Shown here one piece after another: positions 15,676 to 24,791 of a stretch of DNA of 64,000 bases. The translations under genes and the position numbers were made by a program. The notes beneath the pieces are model-generated. The model was given only the letters and a program-made list of their open reading frames with translations, was not told the DNA's origin and ran no database searches. The stretch spans positions 1 through 64,000 of the forward strand of contig CAVGCV010000001.1 in NCBI GenBank assembly GCA_963627995.1. Direction: 5' to 3'. Each line of letters begins with the position of its first letter. The stretch's first letter is position 1. The DNA comes from UBA3839 sp963627995. GTDB taxonomy: Bacteria > Bacteroidota > Bacteroidia > Bacteroidales > Bacteroidaceae.

Positions 15676-17175
15676 ATGTACCTATTCTCGAGCAAGCCCG
15701 ACTACTCCAAGATTCGGACGAAGAACAAGAAGGAAGCAAGCGCCGAGCGCCCGAAATGGGCGAGATGGGCGTGGTGCGCCGCCGTGGTCGTCCTCTACCT
15801 GGCCTTCCTCCTCTGGGTGGAGAGCTGGTGGGGGCTCGTCGTCGTGCCGTTCATCTTCGACGCCTACATCACGAAGAAAATCAAGTGGACGTGGTGGAAG
15901 AACCTCGACAACCCCGCGCGGAGCATCATGAGCTGGGTGGACGCCATCGTGTTCGCGCTGGTTGCCGTCTACTTCTTCAACAACTTCTTCTTCCAGAACT
16001 ACAAGATTCCATCGTCGTCGCTGGAGAAGTCGCTCCTCACGGGCGACTACCTGCTGGTGTCGAAGCTGAGCTACGGCCCGCGCATCCCGCAAACGCCGCT
16101 CACCCTGCCGCTCACCCAGCACACGGTCCCGGGCCTGAACTGCAAGTCCTACGTGGAGTGGCCGCAATGGGACTACCGGCGCGTGAAGGGGCTGGGCAAG
16201 GTGGAATGGGGCGACATCGTGGTGTTCAACTACCCGGCGGGCGACACCGTGGCCGTCAACTACGCCAACGACTTCTACGACCTCTGCTACCGCCTGGGCG
16301 CGGGAATCCTGACGCAGCAGGGGGAAAGCCTGCCCTACATGCGCGGGCTGTCCACCGAGGAGCAGATGCGCGAGTTCAACCGCGTCTACGCCCTCGGCAA
16401 GGAATACGTGAGGATGCAGAAGAACCAGTACGGCGACATCGTGGTGCGCCCGGCCGACCGCCGCGAGAACTACGTGAAGCGCTGCGTGGGGCTGCCCGGG
16501 CAGGAGCTGCAAATCAAGGACAAGGTGGTATACATCAACGGGAAGGCCATGCCGCAGCCCGAGCAGGCGCAGTTCTGCTACCGCGTCTACACGCGCGGGG
16601 GCGAGGTGCTGGGCGACGCGCTCTGCGCCCAGCTCGGCATCAGCGACGAGGACCGCGCGAAGGTGCTCGACCACGTGAACGGAATGCCGCTGACGCAGGC
16701 CGCCAAGGCCGCCCTCGAGCAGAACACGCAGCTCATCGACAGCATCGTGGAAGTCAAGGACGGCGACTTCGGCCTGCTCTATCCGCTCGACCACGACTAC
16801 GGCTGGACACGCGACAACTACGGACCCGTCGTCATCCCGAAAAAGGGGATGACCATCCCCCTCGACATGGAGAACATCGCCATCTACGAGCGCCCCATCC
16901 GCGCCTACGAGGGCAACCGGCTGGAGGTGAGGGACGGCAGGATTCTCATCAACGGGCGGGAGGCGGCGTCGTACACGTTCAAGATGGACTACTTCTGGAT
17001 GATGGGCGACAACCGCCACAACTCGGCCGACTCCCGCTACTGGGGATTCGTGCCGGAGGACCACATCGTGGGCAAGCCGCTGTTCGTGTGGCTGTCGGTG
17101 TCGCCCGACGACAACCCCGAGAGCCCGCGCTACCGCTGGGACAGGCTGTTCAAGTGGGTGGCCGACATCAAATGA
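15676..17175 (+). CDS. lepB: Signal peptidase I (S26)
   Basis: The enzyme removes signal peptides from exported proteins at the periplasmic face of the inner membrane. The 499-residue length is long compared with proteobacterial LepB but normal in Bacteroidota. Two membrane segments fall in the first 70 residues and a third near residues 85-105, just before the catalytic serine region IPSSSLEKSL. The catalytic lysine is in ENYVKRCVGLPGQELQI, and the C-terminal box FWMMGDNRHNSADSRYWG is complete. The residue after the second conserved Ser is Leu rather than the usual Met. The gene starts 6 bp after dapB and is followed by wbqC-like, so the three are probably co-transcribed. Confidence 0.93.
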   Translation: MYLFSSKPDYSKIRTKNKKEASAERPKWARWAWCAAVVVLYLAFLLWVESWWGLVVVPFIFDAYITKKIKWTWWKNLDNPARSIMSWVDAIVFALVAVYFFNNFFFQNYKIPSSSLEKSLLTGDYLLVSKLSYGPRIPQTPLTLPLTQHTVPGLNCKSYVEWPQWDYRRVKGLGKVEWGDIVVFNYPAGDTVAVNYANDFYDLCYRLGAGILTQQGESLPYMRGLSTEEQMREFNRVYALGKEYVRMQKNQYGDIVVRPADRRENYVKRCVGLPGQELQIKDKVVYINGKAMPQPEQAQFCYRVYTRGGEVLGDALCAQLGISDEDRAKVLDHVNGMPLTQAAKAALEQNTQLIDSIVEVKDGDFGLLYPLDHDYGWTRDNYGPVVIPKKGMTIPLDMENIAIYERPIRAYEGNRLEVRDGRILINGREAASYTFKMDYFWMMGDNRHNSADSRYWGFVPEDHIVGKPLFVWLSVSPDDNPESPRYRWDRLFKWVADIK

Positions 17176-17230
17176 CCCGCAGGGGCTGACGGCAGAGAAG
17201 CCAGCCCGGCGCAACACAGCCCGAACAGAG

Positions 17231-17899
17231 GTGACGACCCTGCTTTCCACCGCATACCTGCCCCCCGTCCAGTGGTTTTCCAAGCTGCTGGACGGGGACG
17301 TTCTTGTGGAGCAATGGGAAAGCTTCCAGAAGCAGACCTACCGGAACCGGTGCCTCATCGACTCGCCCAACGGCGCGCTCGCGCTCACCGTGCCCGTCGA
17401 GCGTCCGGCCGGCGGCTCGCGCCTCGTCAGGGACTGCCGCATCAGCGACCACGGAGGCTGGCGGCGCCGGCACTGGCACGCGCTCGTCTCCTCGTATGAG
17501 AACTCCCCCTTCTTCGAATACTACCAGGACGACTTCCGCCCTTTCTACGAGCGGCGGTGGACATTCCTCGTCGATTTCAACGAAGAGCTGGCGCGGAAAT
17601 GCTGCGAGCTCATCGACCTGGCGCCACGGATGGAGCGGACTGCCGGCTTCTTCCCCAAAGGAACGGAAGACGCCGGCGGGGCCGCCGCTTCCCGGCAAGG
17701 CGTCCGCGATTGCCGCGACCTGATTTCGCCGAAGCGCGACACGGCCGACGACGCGGCGTTCACGCCCGTCCCCTACTACCAGGTGTTCGCCCCGCAGCAC
17801 GGGTTCCTCCCCGGCCTAAGCGTCGCGGACCTGCTGTTCAACATGGGGCCGGAAAGCATCCTCGTCCTGCGGAAGACGCGCGCAGGGCGCAAGGACTGA
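17231..17899 (+). CDS. WbqC family protein
   Basis: 222 residues with the WbqC-family N-terminus (LLSTAYLPPVQWFSKLL) and the conserved blocks QTYRNRCLIDSPNG, LTVPVE and HWHALVSSYENSPFFEYY. Members are linked to amino-sugar or nucleotide-sugar modification in O-antigen loci, but in Bacteroidetes the gene usually sits next to lepB, as here, and its function is open. The start is GTG at 17231, 55 bp after lepB; the next ATG lies too far in to keep the family N-terminus. A long hairpin at 17917-17974 ends the unit. Confidence 0.85.
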   Translation: MTTLLSTAYLPPVQWFSKLLDGDVLVEQWESFQKQTYRNRCLIDSPNGALALTVPVERPAGGSRLVRDCRISDHGGWRRRHWHALVSSYENSPFFEYYQDDFRPFYERRWTFLVDFNEELARKCCELIDLAPRMERTAGFFPKGTEDAGGAAASRQGVRDCRDLISPKRDTADDAAFTPVPYYQVFAPQHGFLPGLSVADLLFNMGPESILVLRKTRAGRKD

Positions 17900-17916
17900 G
17901 GGCGGAGAGCGCAAAG

Positions 17917-17974
17917 CATGAGCGTGGGGGCTGCCGAACGGAACTTCGTCCGTTCGGCAGCCCCCACGCTCATG
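17917..17974. terminator. 26-bp perfect hairpin between wbqC-like gene and tRNA-Arg
   Basis: Arms 17917-17942 and 17949-17974 are perfect complements with a 6-nt ACTTCG loop. The right arm touches the 3' end of the tRNA gene read from the other strand. There is no T-run on either side. Confidence 0.8.
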
Positions 17975-18046
17975 TACCTCCGACGAGAATCGAACTCGTA
18001 TCTAATCTTTAGGAGAGACTTGTTCTATCCATTGAACTACAGAGGC
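17975..18046 (-). tRNA. tRNA-Arg (anticodon CCU)
   Basis: The minus strand folds as a tRNA: acceptor GCCTCTG / CGGAGGT, D arm with AGTTCAATGGATAGAAC, anticodon stem AGTCT/AGATT with loop CTCCTAA (anticodon CCU, reading AGG), and T arm ACGAGTTCGATTCTCGT. The terminal CCA is not encoded. Position 1 would form a G-U pair. Confidence 0.95.
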
Positions 18047-18071
18047 GGCAAGTCCGCTGGCTTGTGGTGTG

Positions 18072-18079
18072 CAAAGTTA
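18072..18079 (-). promoter_or_regulatory. TAnnTTTG box for tRNA-Arg
   Basis: TAACTTTG on the minus strand, 26 bp before the tRNA 5' end. Confidence 0.65.
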
Positions 18080-18181
18080 GGGAAAATTCGCGAGAAGCAA
18101 GCCATCCGCCCCAAAAATCGAGGGCGAGGCCCGTCCACTCCCGCCGCCGCGCGGCCGGGCGGGCGGGAGGCGGCGCGTGCG

Positions 18182-19888
18182 TCAGACCTTCCTGCCCCTC
18201 ACGCCCGTCGCCTCGATGACGTTCACCACGTAGTCGCCCAGCTTCTCGCACTCGGCGATGATGTCCATGTAGTAAACGCCTATCTGGTAGTCGTAGAGAC
18301 GGTTGTTGATGTCGAGGATGTTCTGGTTCTTCAGCTGCGTCCGGTAGTTGTTGATTTCGTTCTCCAGGTTGTACGACTTGTTCAGGTCCACGTACCGCTG
18401 CTCGCCAAACTTCACCACCACGTTCATCTGCTCCAGGGCCTCCTGGCCCAGCATCATCATGTTCTGGATGTGCTCGTACTGCTTCTCCGTGAAGTCCTCC
18501 TTCGACTGCTCCCGGCGGCGGGCGATGCCGCGGGCCAGGTTGTAGCACGCGTCGCCGATGCTCTCCAGCTCGCTCACCACGCGGAGCATGTGGCGGATCT
18601 CCGTCTTCGACTCGACGCTGAGCCGCCCCTCGCTCACATGGTTGAGGTAGCCGGCAATCTCCACCTCCATCTTGTCCGTAATCCGCTCGTACTTGGCGAC
18701 GCGCGCGAAGAGCCTGTCGAAATCGCCCTTCTTCTCCGTGCGGAGCAGCGTCTGCACCAGCACCTGCATCTTCTGGCAGCGCTCGCCGAACACCACGATT
18801 TCCCGCTTCGCGTTCAGGATGGACAGTTCCGGCGTCTGCATCACGCCCGACGTGATGAAGAAGAGCCGCGACTCCTCGTCCTCCGCCTCGGGCTTGGGCT
18901 GGACGATGCGGCACACGGCTTTCTCGATGAGCGGGACGAGCCCGACCATCGCCAGCGTGTTGGCCACGTTGAACGCCGTGTGGAACGCGGCCAGCATCAC
19001 GCCGCAATGCGCCTCGGCATACGCCAGATCCTGGCCGGCCCGGGCGGCGTCGCACCCGACGAGGCGGCAGACGAGCGCGAAGAACGGGTGAATCATCCAT
19101 ACCACCCAGCACACGCCCGCCACGTTGACGAGCATGTGGGAGAAGGCCGCGCGGCGGGCCGCCACGTTGGCGTTCCGGGCGGCCAGGACCGACGTGACCG
19201 TCGTGCCGACGTTCTCGCCCAGCACGAGCGACACGCCCAGCTCGACGGGAAGGACACCCGTCGAGCACAGCGTCATGGTGAGGGCCATGATGGCCGCCGA
19301 CATCCGCACGCAGAGCGTCAGCACCGCCCCCGTCAGCAGGCAGGCGAGGACCGTCCACGCGTCGTGGGGGTCGAGCGCATGGAAGAAGCCGAGGACGCCG
19401 GGGCTGAGCGCCTCCTGGATGGCCGCCCCCGTCCGCCGCAGCACCATCACGCCAAGGAAGAGGAACGAAAGCCCGGCGAGCAGCTCGCCCAGGCTCTTGT
19501 GCCTCTTCGTATATATAAGGACGACGCCGAGCGCGGCCGCGCCGTAGGCGACCGCCCCGATGTCGAACGTGAAGCCGAGGCTCATGACCCAGGCCGTCGC
19601 GGTAGTCCCCACGTGCGCCCCGAGGATGATGGCGATCGCCTGCGCCAGCGTGATCAGCCCGGCATTGACCTGCGACACCGTCATCAGCGTCGTGGCCGTG
19701 GACGACTGGATGCCGGCCGTGACGAACGTGCCGGCCAGCACGCACATGAGGCGGTTGCGGGTCATCCGCTGCAGGACATCCCGCAGCTGCGGGGCGGCCC
19801 ACTTCTGCAGCCCGTCGCTCAGCGTCTTCATGCCGAACATCAGCAGGGCCAGCGACCCGAGAAAGGTGAGGATTGTCGTTAATTCCAT
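18182..19888 (-). CDS. Na+/phosphate cotransporter family protein with PhoU-like C-terminus
   Basis: The 568-residue protein has two copies of the Na/Pi cotransporter domain in its first 310 residues; the first shows the signature GIQSSTATTLMTVSQVNAG, the second GENVGTTVTSVLAARNANV. About nine hydrophobic segments can be traced. The last 230 residues are helical and PhoU-like (ITDKMEVEIAGYLNHVSEG, LESIGDACYNLARGI). It should import phosphate, or regulate it, with sodium at the inner membrane. It is divergent from the nucleoside kinase gene and I see no clear promoter box. Confidence 0.9.
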   Translation of the reverse strand: MELTTILTFLGSLALLMFGMKTLSDGLQKWAAPQLRDVLQRMTRNRLMCVLAGTFVTAGIQSSTATTLMTVSQVNAGLITLAQAIAIILGAHVGTTATAWVMSLGFTFDIGAVAYGAAALGVVLIYTKRHKSLGELLAGLSFLFLGVMVLRRTGAAIQEALSPGVLGFFHALDPHDAWTVLACLLTGAVLTLCVRMSAAIMALTMTLCSTGVLPVELGVSLVLGENVGTTVTSVLAARNANVAARRAAFSHMLVNVAGVCWVVWMIHPFFALVCRLVGCDAARAGQDLAYAEAHCGVMLAAFHTAFNVANTLAMVGLVPLIEKAVCRIVQPKPEAEDEESRLFFITSGVMQTPELSILNAKREIVVFGERCQKMQVLVQTLLRTEKKGDFDRLFARVAKYERITDKMEVEIAGYLNHVSEGRLSVESKTEIRHMLRVVSELESIGDACYNLARGIARRREQSKEDFTEKQYEHIQNMMMLGQEALEQMNVVVKFGEQRYVDLNKSYNLENEINNYRTQLKNQNILDINNRLYDYQIGVYYMDIIAECEKLGDYVVNVIEATGVRGRKV

Positions 19889-19976
19889 CAGGGGGTTCTG
19901 TTGGTTAAATCTGTCTTTTTGTCGGAGAAAACCGCCTTTTTAGGCTGGGAACACCTCTCCGCAGTGTAAAAAGTCG

Positions 19977-19984
19977 TAACTTTC
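19977..19984 (+). promoter_or_regulatory. Imperfect TAnnTTTG box for the nucleoside kinase
   Basis: TAACTTTC, one base off the consensus, 50 bp before the ATG at 20034. A single CTCCGCAGTGT unit of the phased-dyad type lies just before it (19957-19967). Confidence 0.35.
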
Positions 19985-20033
19985 GCTCCGAATCAAAAAG
20001 GTTCTCCCCTGACTTTTCAACCCCAAGAGCACC

Positions 20034-21677
20034 ATGTTACAAATTTTCTGCAAAAATAATAAAATTTCAAAAGAGTTCGACTACGGCACCACCCTTTTGC
20101 AAATTTACGAGGAAATGAAGCCCGGCCTGGCGCACAAGCCGCTCTGCGCGATGGCGAACAACCGGCTGGAGGGGCTCACGTTCCGCGTCTTCAGCGCCAA
20201 GCAGGTGGAGTTCCTCGACATCCGGTCGGAGGCGGGGCGCAAGGTCTACATGCGCTCCATGATGTTCGTGCTGCTCAAGGCCATCCGGGACCTCTGCCCC
20301 GACGTGCGCCTCACCATCGAGGCGCCCGTGTCGCGCGGCTACTTCTTCACGCTCGGCGAGCAGGAGGCGACCGACGAGATGGCCGCCGCGCTCAAGCGGC
20401 GGATGGCGGAAATCATCGCCGAGAAGCACCGGTTCCACCGCTACGAGGCGCCCACCGAGGAGGTGGCGCGCCTGTTCCGCGCGAACGGCATGGACGACAA
20501 GGCCAAGCTCATCGAGGGCACCGGCCGCCTCTACTCCTACTACTACCGCCTGTGCGACACCATCGACGACTTCTACGGGCCCGTCGTGCCGTCGACCGAC
20601 TTCCTCGACGCGTTCGACCTCACGCACTACTACGAGGGGCTGCTCCTGCGCATCCCGCGCGAGAACGGCGAGCTGCCCGACATTATCCGGCAGGACAAGA
20701 TGCTCCGTACGTTCCACGACGACCACAAGCTGGCGCGCCTCATCGGCATGACCACCGTGGGCGACCTCAACGAGCTCAACCGGAAGGGGCACGCCGGCGC
20801 GGCCATCAAGGTGGCCGAGGCCCTGCAGGAAAAGAAAATCAGCCAAATCTCCGATGAAATCGCCGCGCGCAAGGACGTGCGGGTCGTCCTCGTCGCCGGC
20901 CCCTCGTCCAGCGGGAAGACCACGTTCAGCAAGCGGCTCGGCATCCAGCTCACAGCGTGCGGCCTACTGCCGCGCCTCATCTCGCTCGACGACTACTTCG
21001 TGGACCGCGAGCACACGCCGCGCGACGAGGACGGCCAGTACGACTACGAATCCATCCACGCCCTCAACCTCGACCTCTTCAACCGGCAGCTCGCCCAGCT
21101 GCTGCGCGGCGAGGAGGTGGTGCTGCCCCACTACGACTTCGCCACGGGGCAGAGCGTCAACAGCGGCCGGAGGATGCGGCTCGCCCCCCACTCCGTCCTC
21201 GTGCTGGAGGGCATCCACGCCCTCAATCCCCTCATGGCGGCGGGCATCCCGGCGGAGGCGACGTTCAAGGTCTACGTCTCCGCCCTCACCACCATCAAGC
21301 TCGACCGCCACAACTACATCCCGACGACCGACAACCGCCTCATCCGGCGCATCGTGCGCGACAACCAGTTCCGGGGCACGTCGGCCTGCGCCACCATCGC
21401 CCGCTGGCCGTCGGTGCGCCGGGGCGAGGACAAGTGGATTTTCCCCTACCAGGAGAACGCCGACGCGATGTTCAACTCGGCGCTCATCTACGAGCTGGCC
21501 GTGCTGCGCCAGCACGCCCTGCCCCTGCTGGAGGCCGTCCACCAGAACTGCGAGGAGCACGCCATGGCCGCGGCGCTCGCCCGCTTCCTCCGCTTCTTCG
21601 ACCCCATCCCCGACGCCGAGCTGCCGCCCACCTCGCTCCTGCGCGAGTTCCTCGGCGGCTCGTCGTTCCACTATTGA
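20034..21677 (+). CDS. Nucleoside kinase with N-terminal TGS-like domain
   Basis: 547 residues. Residues 1-60 resemble a TGS domain and the next 200 resemble the second additional domain of threonyl-tRNA synthetase. The C-terminal half is a phosphoribulokinase/uridine kinase domain: P-loop GPSSSGKTT at 289-297, then LISLDDYFVDRE and VLEGIHALNP. This fusion is a recognised nucleoside kinase family in Bacteroidota and Firmicutes; the substrate is probably uridine or cytidine but is not shown by the sequence. It is followed after 47 bp by a zinc-ribbon protein. Confidence 0.88.
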   Translation: MLQIFCKNNKISKEFDYGTTLLQIYEEMKPGLAHKPLCAMANNRLEGLTFRVFSAKQVEFLDIRSEAGRKVYMRSMMFVLLKAIRDLCPDVRLTIEAPVSRGYFFTLGEQEATDEMAAALKRRMAEIIAEKHRFHRYEAPTEEVARLFRANGMDDKAKLIEGTGRLYSYYYRLCDTIDDFYGPVVPSTDFLDAFDLTHYYEGLLLRIPRENGELPDIIRQDKMLRTFHDDHKLARLIGMTTVGDLNELNRKGHAGAAIKVAEALQEKKISQISDEIAARKDVRVVLVAGPSSSGKTTFSKRLGIQLTACGLLPRLISLDDYFVDREHTPRDEDGQYDYESIHALNLDLFNRQLAQLLRGEEVVLPHYDFATGQSVNSGRRMRLAPHSVLVLEGIHALNPLMAAGIPAEATFKVYVSALTTIKLDRHNYIPTTDNRLIRRIVRDNQFRGTSACATIARWPSVRRGEDKWIFPYQENADAMFNSALIYELAVLRQHALPLLEAVHQNCEEHAMAAALARFLRFFDPIPDAELPPTSLLREFLGGSSFHY

Positions 21678-21724
21678 CGCACAGCCCGGAACCCATTCAT
21701 CCACCCCATACACACCCATCCCAC

Positions 21725-22114
21725 ATGAACTGCAAGAAATGCCAGCGGCCCGTTGCCGACGACGCACGGTTCTGCCCCCACTGCGGGGCCGGCCTGGCAG
21801 GCAAGGGAACCGCCCCCGCCAGTGAAAGAATCATGAACACCGCCCTCGTCGTCTTCATCCTCGGGACGGCGGCGCTCAACATCCTCCAGACGGCCATCGC
21901 CCCGCTCACGGGCGGATGGGGCGTCGCCCCCGGCAAATACATCCTGCCGCCGCTCAGCATCCTGAACACCCTGCTGTTCATCCTGCCCGCCATCGCCGTC
22001 AGAGGATGGGCGATGAAAACCGTCTGCATCGCGGCCGCCGCAATCAGCATTGCGGTTTCCATCGGCTCCATCGTCCACGCAATGGTCACGGTGTCGCAAC
22101 TGGCTGGCTCCTAA
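21725..22114 (+). CDS. Small zinc-ribbon membrane protein
   Basis: 129 residues starting MNCKKCQRPV. The first 28 residues form a zinc ribbon (CKKC and CPHCG), and three hydrophobic segments follow (near 37-55, 73-90 and 96-118). Proteins of this layout are common and of unknown function; binding of a partner by the cytoplasmic ribbon is a guess. The start was chosen because the ribbon must be complete; the frame open upstream overlaps the kinase gene. Confidence 0.75.
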   Translation: MNCKKCQRPVADDARFCPHCGAGLAGKGTAPASERIMNTALVVFILGTAALNILQTAIAPLTGGWGVAPGKYILPPLSILNTLLFILPAIAVRGWAMKTVCIAAAAISIAVSIGSIVHAMVTVSQLAGS

Positions 22115-22187
22115 CGTTTTCCGGCGGAGCGCCCGACGCGCCACCCCGGCGCGCACGCGCACTGGCGCAAGGGGACGGAGGCCGCCC

Positions 22188-22302
22188 GGAAAAACACCGC
22201 GGAGAAGCCCCCGGGACGTCCGCGGAGAAAATATTTTTTCTCCGCGGACGAAATCCGCGCGCTCTGCGGAGAAAAAACATTCGCTCCGCAGTGTTTTTTT
22301 CG
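22188..22302 (+). repeat. Phased-dyad intergenic element, copy 3
   Basis: Cores at 22197-22202, 22220-22225, 22242-22247, 22264-22269 and 22286-22291 (spacings 23, 22, 22, 22). It starts AAAACACCGCGGAG and ends CTCCGCAGTGTTTTTTTCG, so here both ends are nearly inverted copies of each other. It lies between convergent genes. Confidence 0.92.
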
Positions 22303-22405
22303 AAAGTTTCAACACACTGAATTCCAGCGCGTTGCAAAGCGCGCCCAAAGCCAGAACACCCCAGACCGTCCACGACGGCAAAGGGACATCGACGACACTG
22401 CCATC

Positions 22406-22467
22406 AAAGAAAGGACAGCCGCCCGTCCTCAGGCTTGCGCCTAAGGACGGGCGGCTGTCCTTTCTTT
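22406..22467. terminator. 24-bp perfect hairpin between zinc-ribbon and lipoprotein genes
   Basis: Arms 22406-22429 and 22444-22467 are perfect complements, and the loop contains a further AGGC/GCCT pair. Both outer ends are A/T-rich (AAAGAAA... and ...TTTCTTT), so it can terminate in both directions. Confidence 0.88.
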
Positions 22468-22492
22468 CGCACGGCCGGCTGGCCGCGCGCCG

Positions 22493-22918
22493 CTACGGCA
22501 GTTCGGAATAAGGGATGGTGACATCCACCGACTGCCCCGTCTGGTCGCCCACATAGCGGTAGACGACGTCGGCGTGCAAAGCCGCGCAAAGCTCGGTCAG
22601 CTCCTCCACGCCCTCGGTGGCGCGGAGCGACTCCTTGATTTCCGCCCTCATGTCGTCGATGCTCTCCTCCAGGACATCCATGTCATAGATGTCCTCGTCG
22701 CAGTCCACCATGTAGAGGACGTTCCCGTCCTCCACCGCCGCGGACTTGAGCGTCAGCCCCTCGCCCAAGTCCTCCGGGAGGGAGGCGTTGGCCACCGCCA
22801 TTATCGCCTTGAGCTTGATAAGGTTCGCCGTGTCGGACGGCCCGCAGGAAGCCGCGAGAAGCGCCGCCGCCACGACGAGCGCAGCGAGCGAGAGGCGCGC
22901 AGTCATCTTCTTTCCCAT
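22493..22918 (-). CDS. Small lipoprotein, unknown function
   Basis: 141 residues with a lipoprotein signal ending AALLAASC. The mature part of about 115 residues is acidic, with VLYMVDCDEDIYDMDVLEESIDDM, and I recognise no family. Met5 (MTARLS) is an equally good start. It is monocistronic between a hairpin on one side and a promoter box on the other. Confidence 0.65.
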   Translation of the reverse strand: MGKKMTARLSLAALVVAAALLAASCGPSDTANLIKLKAIMAVANASLPEDLGEGLTLKSAAVEDGNVLYMVDCDEDIYDMDVLEESIDDMRAEIKESLRATEGVEELTELCAALHADVVYRYVGDQTGQSVDVTIPYSELP

Positions 22919-22962
22919 AGTTTTTTCTCTTTTAGAAGTTGTTCAACAAATTTAACGCGCCG

Positions 22963-22970
22963 CAAAGATA
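22963..22970 (-). promoter_or_regulatory. TAnnTTTG box for the small lipoprotein
   Basis: TATCTTTG on the minus strand, 45 bp before the start at 22918. Confidence 0.6.
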
Positions 22971-23160
22971 CGGATTCCGCCCGCGAGCGCCAACGGCAGG
23001 CGCGACTTTTCCCCTCCCCTCCCAAAGAAACGGCGCGTTTTTCCCGGCGGAAGGCCTGGCGGCGCAGGCCGCCCCCCCCTCCGGCCCCGGCGGGCGCGCC
23101 GCGCAGGAGCGCCGCCACACAAAAAAGGCGGAAGTGTGCGGTTTGCTCGGAAACATTGCG

Positions 23161-23168
23161 TAACTTTG
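23161..23168 (+). promoter_or_regulatory. TAnnTTTG box for the CoA-transferase
   Basis: TAACTTTG, 55 bp before the ATG at 23223; a TTTG lies upstream at about -33 relative to the likely start site, though its spacing is short. Confidence 0.6.
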
Positions 23169-23222
23169 CCATCGTTTTTGATTTTCCGCCAAAAACGCTC
23201 CTACTACAAAAACCGCATACCA

Positions 23223-24722
23223 ATGGCATTTACAAGAATCACGGCTGCCGAGGCAGCAGCTTTGGTGAAGAACGGCGACAACATCGCCCTGAGCGGCTTC
23301 ACGCCCGCCGGCACGCCGAAGGCGACGACCGCCGAAATCGCGAAGGTCGCCCGCGCCGAGCACGAGGCGGGCCGCCCCTACAAGATCGGCATCTTCACGG
23401 GCGCGTCGACGGGACAGAGCTGCGACGGCGTCCTGTCGGAGGAGGGGGCCATCCGCTACCGCGCGCCCTACACCACCAACTCCACGTTCCGCCGCCACGT
23501 CAACGCGGGCGAAATCGCCTACAACGACATCCACCTCAGCCACATGGCGCAGGAGCTGCGCTACGGCTTCCTCGGCGACGTGGACTGGGCCATCATCGAG
23601 GTCTGCGCCATCGAGGACGACGGGAAGGCGTACCTCACGGCCGCCGGCGGCATCTCGCCCACGGCCGCGCGGCTGGCCCGGAAGGGCGTGATACTGGAGC
23701 TCAACGCCTTCCACAGCCCCAGGTCCATCGGCATCCACGACGTGTACGAGCCGCTCGACCCGCCCATGCGCCAGCCCATCCCCATCGTGCACCCCAACGA
23801 CCGCATCGGCACGCCCTACCTGCAAATCGACCCCGGGAAGATTGTGGGCGTGGTGGAGTGCGACCTGCCCGACGAGGCGCGCTCGTTCAAGGACGCCGAC
23901 CCCGTGACCGACAAGATTGGCGAGAACGTGGCCAACTTCCTGCTGGCCGACATGGCGCGCGGCATCATCCCGCGCTCGTTCCTGCCGTTCCAAAGCGGCG
24001 TGGGCTCCACGGCCAACGCCATCCTCGGCGCGCTGGGCGGCAACCCCGACGTGCCGGCCTTCGACGTCTACACGGAAGTGCTGCAGGACGCGGTGGTCGG
24101 GCTGATGCGCGAGGGCCGCGTGAAGTCGGCGTCGACCTGCTCGCTCACCGTGACGAACGAGGTGCTGCAGGGAATCTACGACGACATCGGCTTCTTCAAG
24201 GACAAGCTCGTGCTGCGCCCGTCCGAGATATCCAACAACCCGGAGGTCATCCGCCGGCTCGGACTGATAGCCATCAACACGGCCATCGAGGTGGACATCT
24301 ACGGACACGCCAACTCCACCCAGATTTGCGGGACGAAGATGATGAACGGCGTGGGCGGCAGCGGCGACTTCGAGCGCAACGCCTTCCTCAGCATCTTCAC
24401 CTGCCCGTCGGTGGCCAAGGGCGGCATGATCAGCTCCATCGTCCCCTTCTGCTCGCACGTGGACCACACGGAGCACGACGTGAACGTCATCGTGACGGAG
24501 CAGGGCGTGGCCGACCTGCGGGGCAAGTCGCCCGTCGAGCGCGCCAAGGCCATCGTCGAGAACTGCGCCCACCCCGACTACAGGCAGCTGCTGTGGGACT
24601 ACCTCAAGATTGCCGACAAGGGGCAGAGCTGCCACAAGCTGTCCGCCGCGCTCGCCATGCACGACACGTTCCTGCGCGAGGGCGACATGCACAAGACCGA
24701 CTGGGCGCAATACGTGAAGTAG
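23223..24722 (+). CDS. Acetyl-CoA hydrolase/transferase family (succinyl-CoA:acetate CoA-transferase type)
   Basis: 499 residues, full length for the family. Landmarks are FTPAGTPKA near the N-terminus, GVGSTANAIL, the FDVYTEVLQDA segment that carries the active-site glutamate forming the CoA thioester, and GGSGDFERNAFLS. These enzymes move CoA between acetate and succinate (or hydrolyse acetyl-CoA) and in anaerobic Bacteroidales take part in acetate formation and in succinate/propionate metabolism. Which acyl pair is used cannot be read from the sequence. Start ATG 23223 gives the usual MAF-type N-terminus. xth follows after 69 bp. Confidence 0.88.
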   Translation: MAFTRITAAEAAALVKNGDNIALSGFTPAGTPKATTAEIAKVARAEHEAGRPYKIGIFTGASTGQSCDGVLSEEGAIRYRAPYTTNSTFRRHVNAGEIAYNDIHLSHMAQELRYGFLGDVDWAIIEVCAIEDDGKAYLTAAGGISPTAARLARKGVILELNAFHSPRSIGIHDVYEPLDPPMRQPIPIVHPNDRIGTPYLQIDPGKIVGVVECDLPDEARSFKDADPVTDKIGENVANFLLADMARGIIPRSFLPFQSGVGSTANAILGALGGNPDVPAFDVYTEVLQDAVVGLMREGRVKSASTCSLTVTNEVLQGIYDDIGFFKDKLVLRPSEISNNPEVIRRLGLIAINTAIEVDIYGHANSTQICGTKMMNGVGGSGDFERNAFLSIFTCPSVAKGGMISSIVPFCSHVDHTEHDVNVIVTEQGVADLRGKSPVERAKAIVENCAHPDYRQLLWDYLKIADKGQSCHKLSAALAMHDTFLREGDMHKTDWAQYVK

Positions 24723-24791
24723 CCGGAGCGCCTTTCCTGATAAAATCCCCACTTTTGCGACGGCTTCCCACAAAAGGGGAGCAAGGACCAC

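Noticed and set aside
24748..24780. CCCC-CTTTTG/CAAAAG-GGGG inverted repeat between the CoA-transferase and xth
   Set aside because: Short stem with a large loop and no T-run; too weak to call a terminator.
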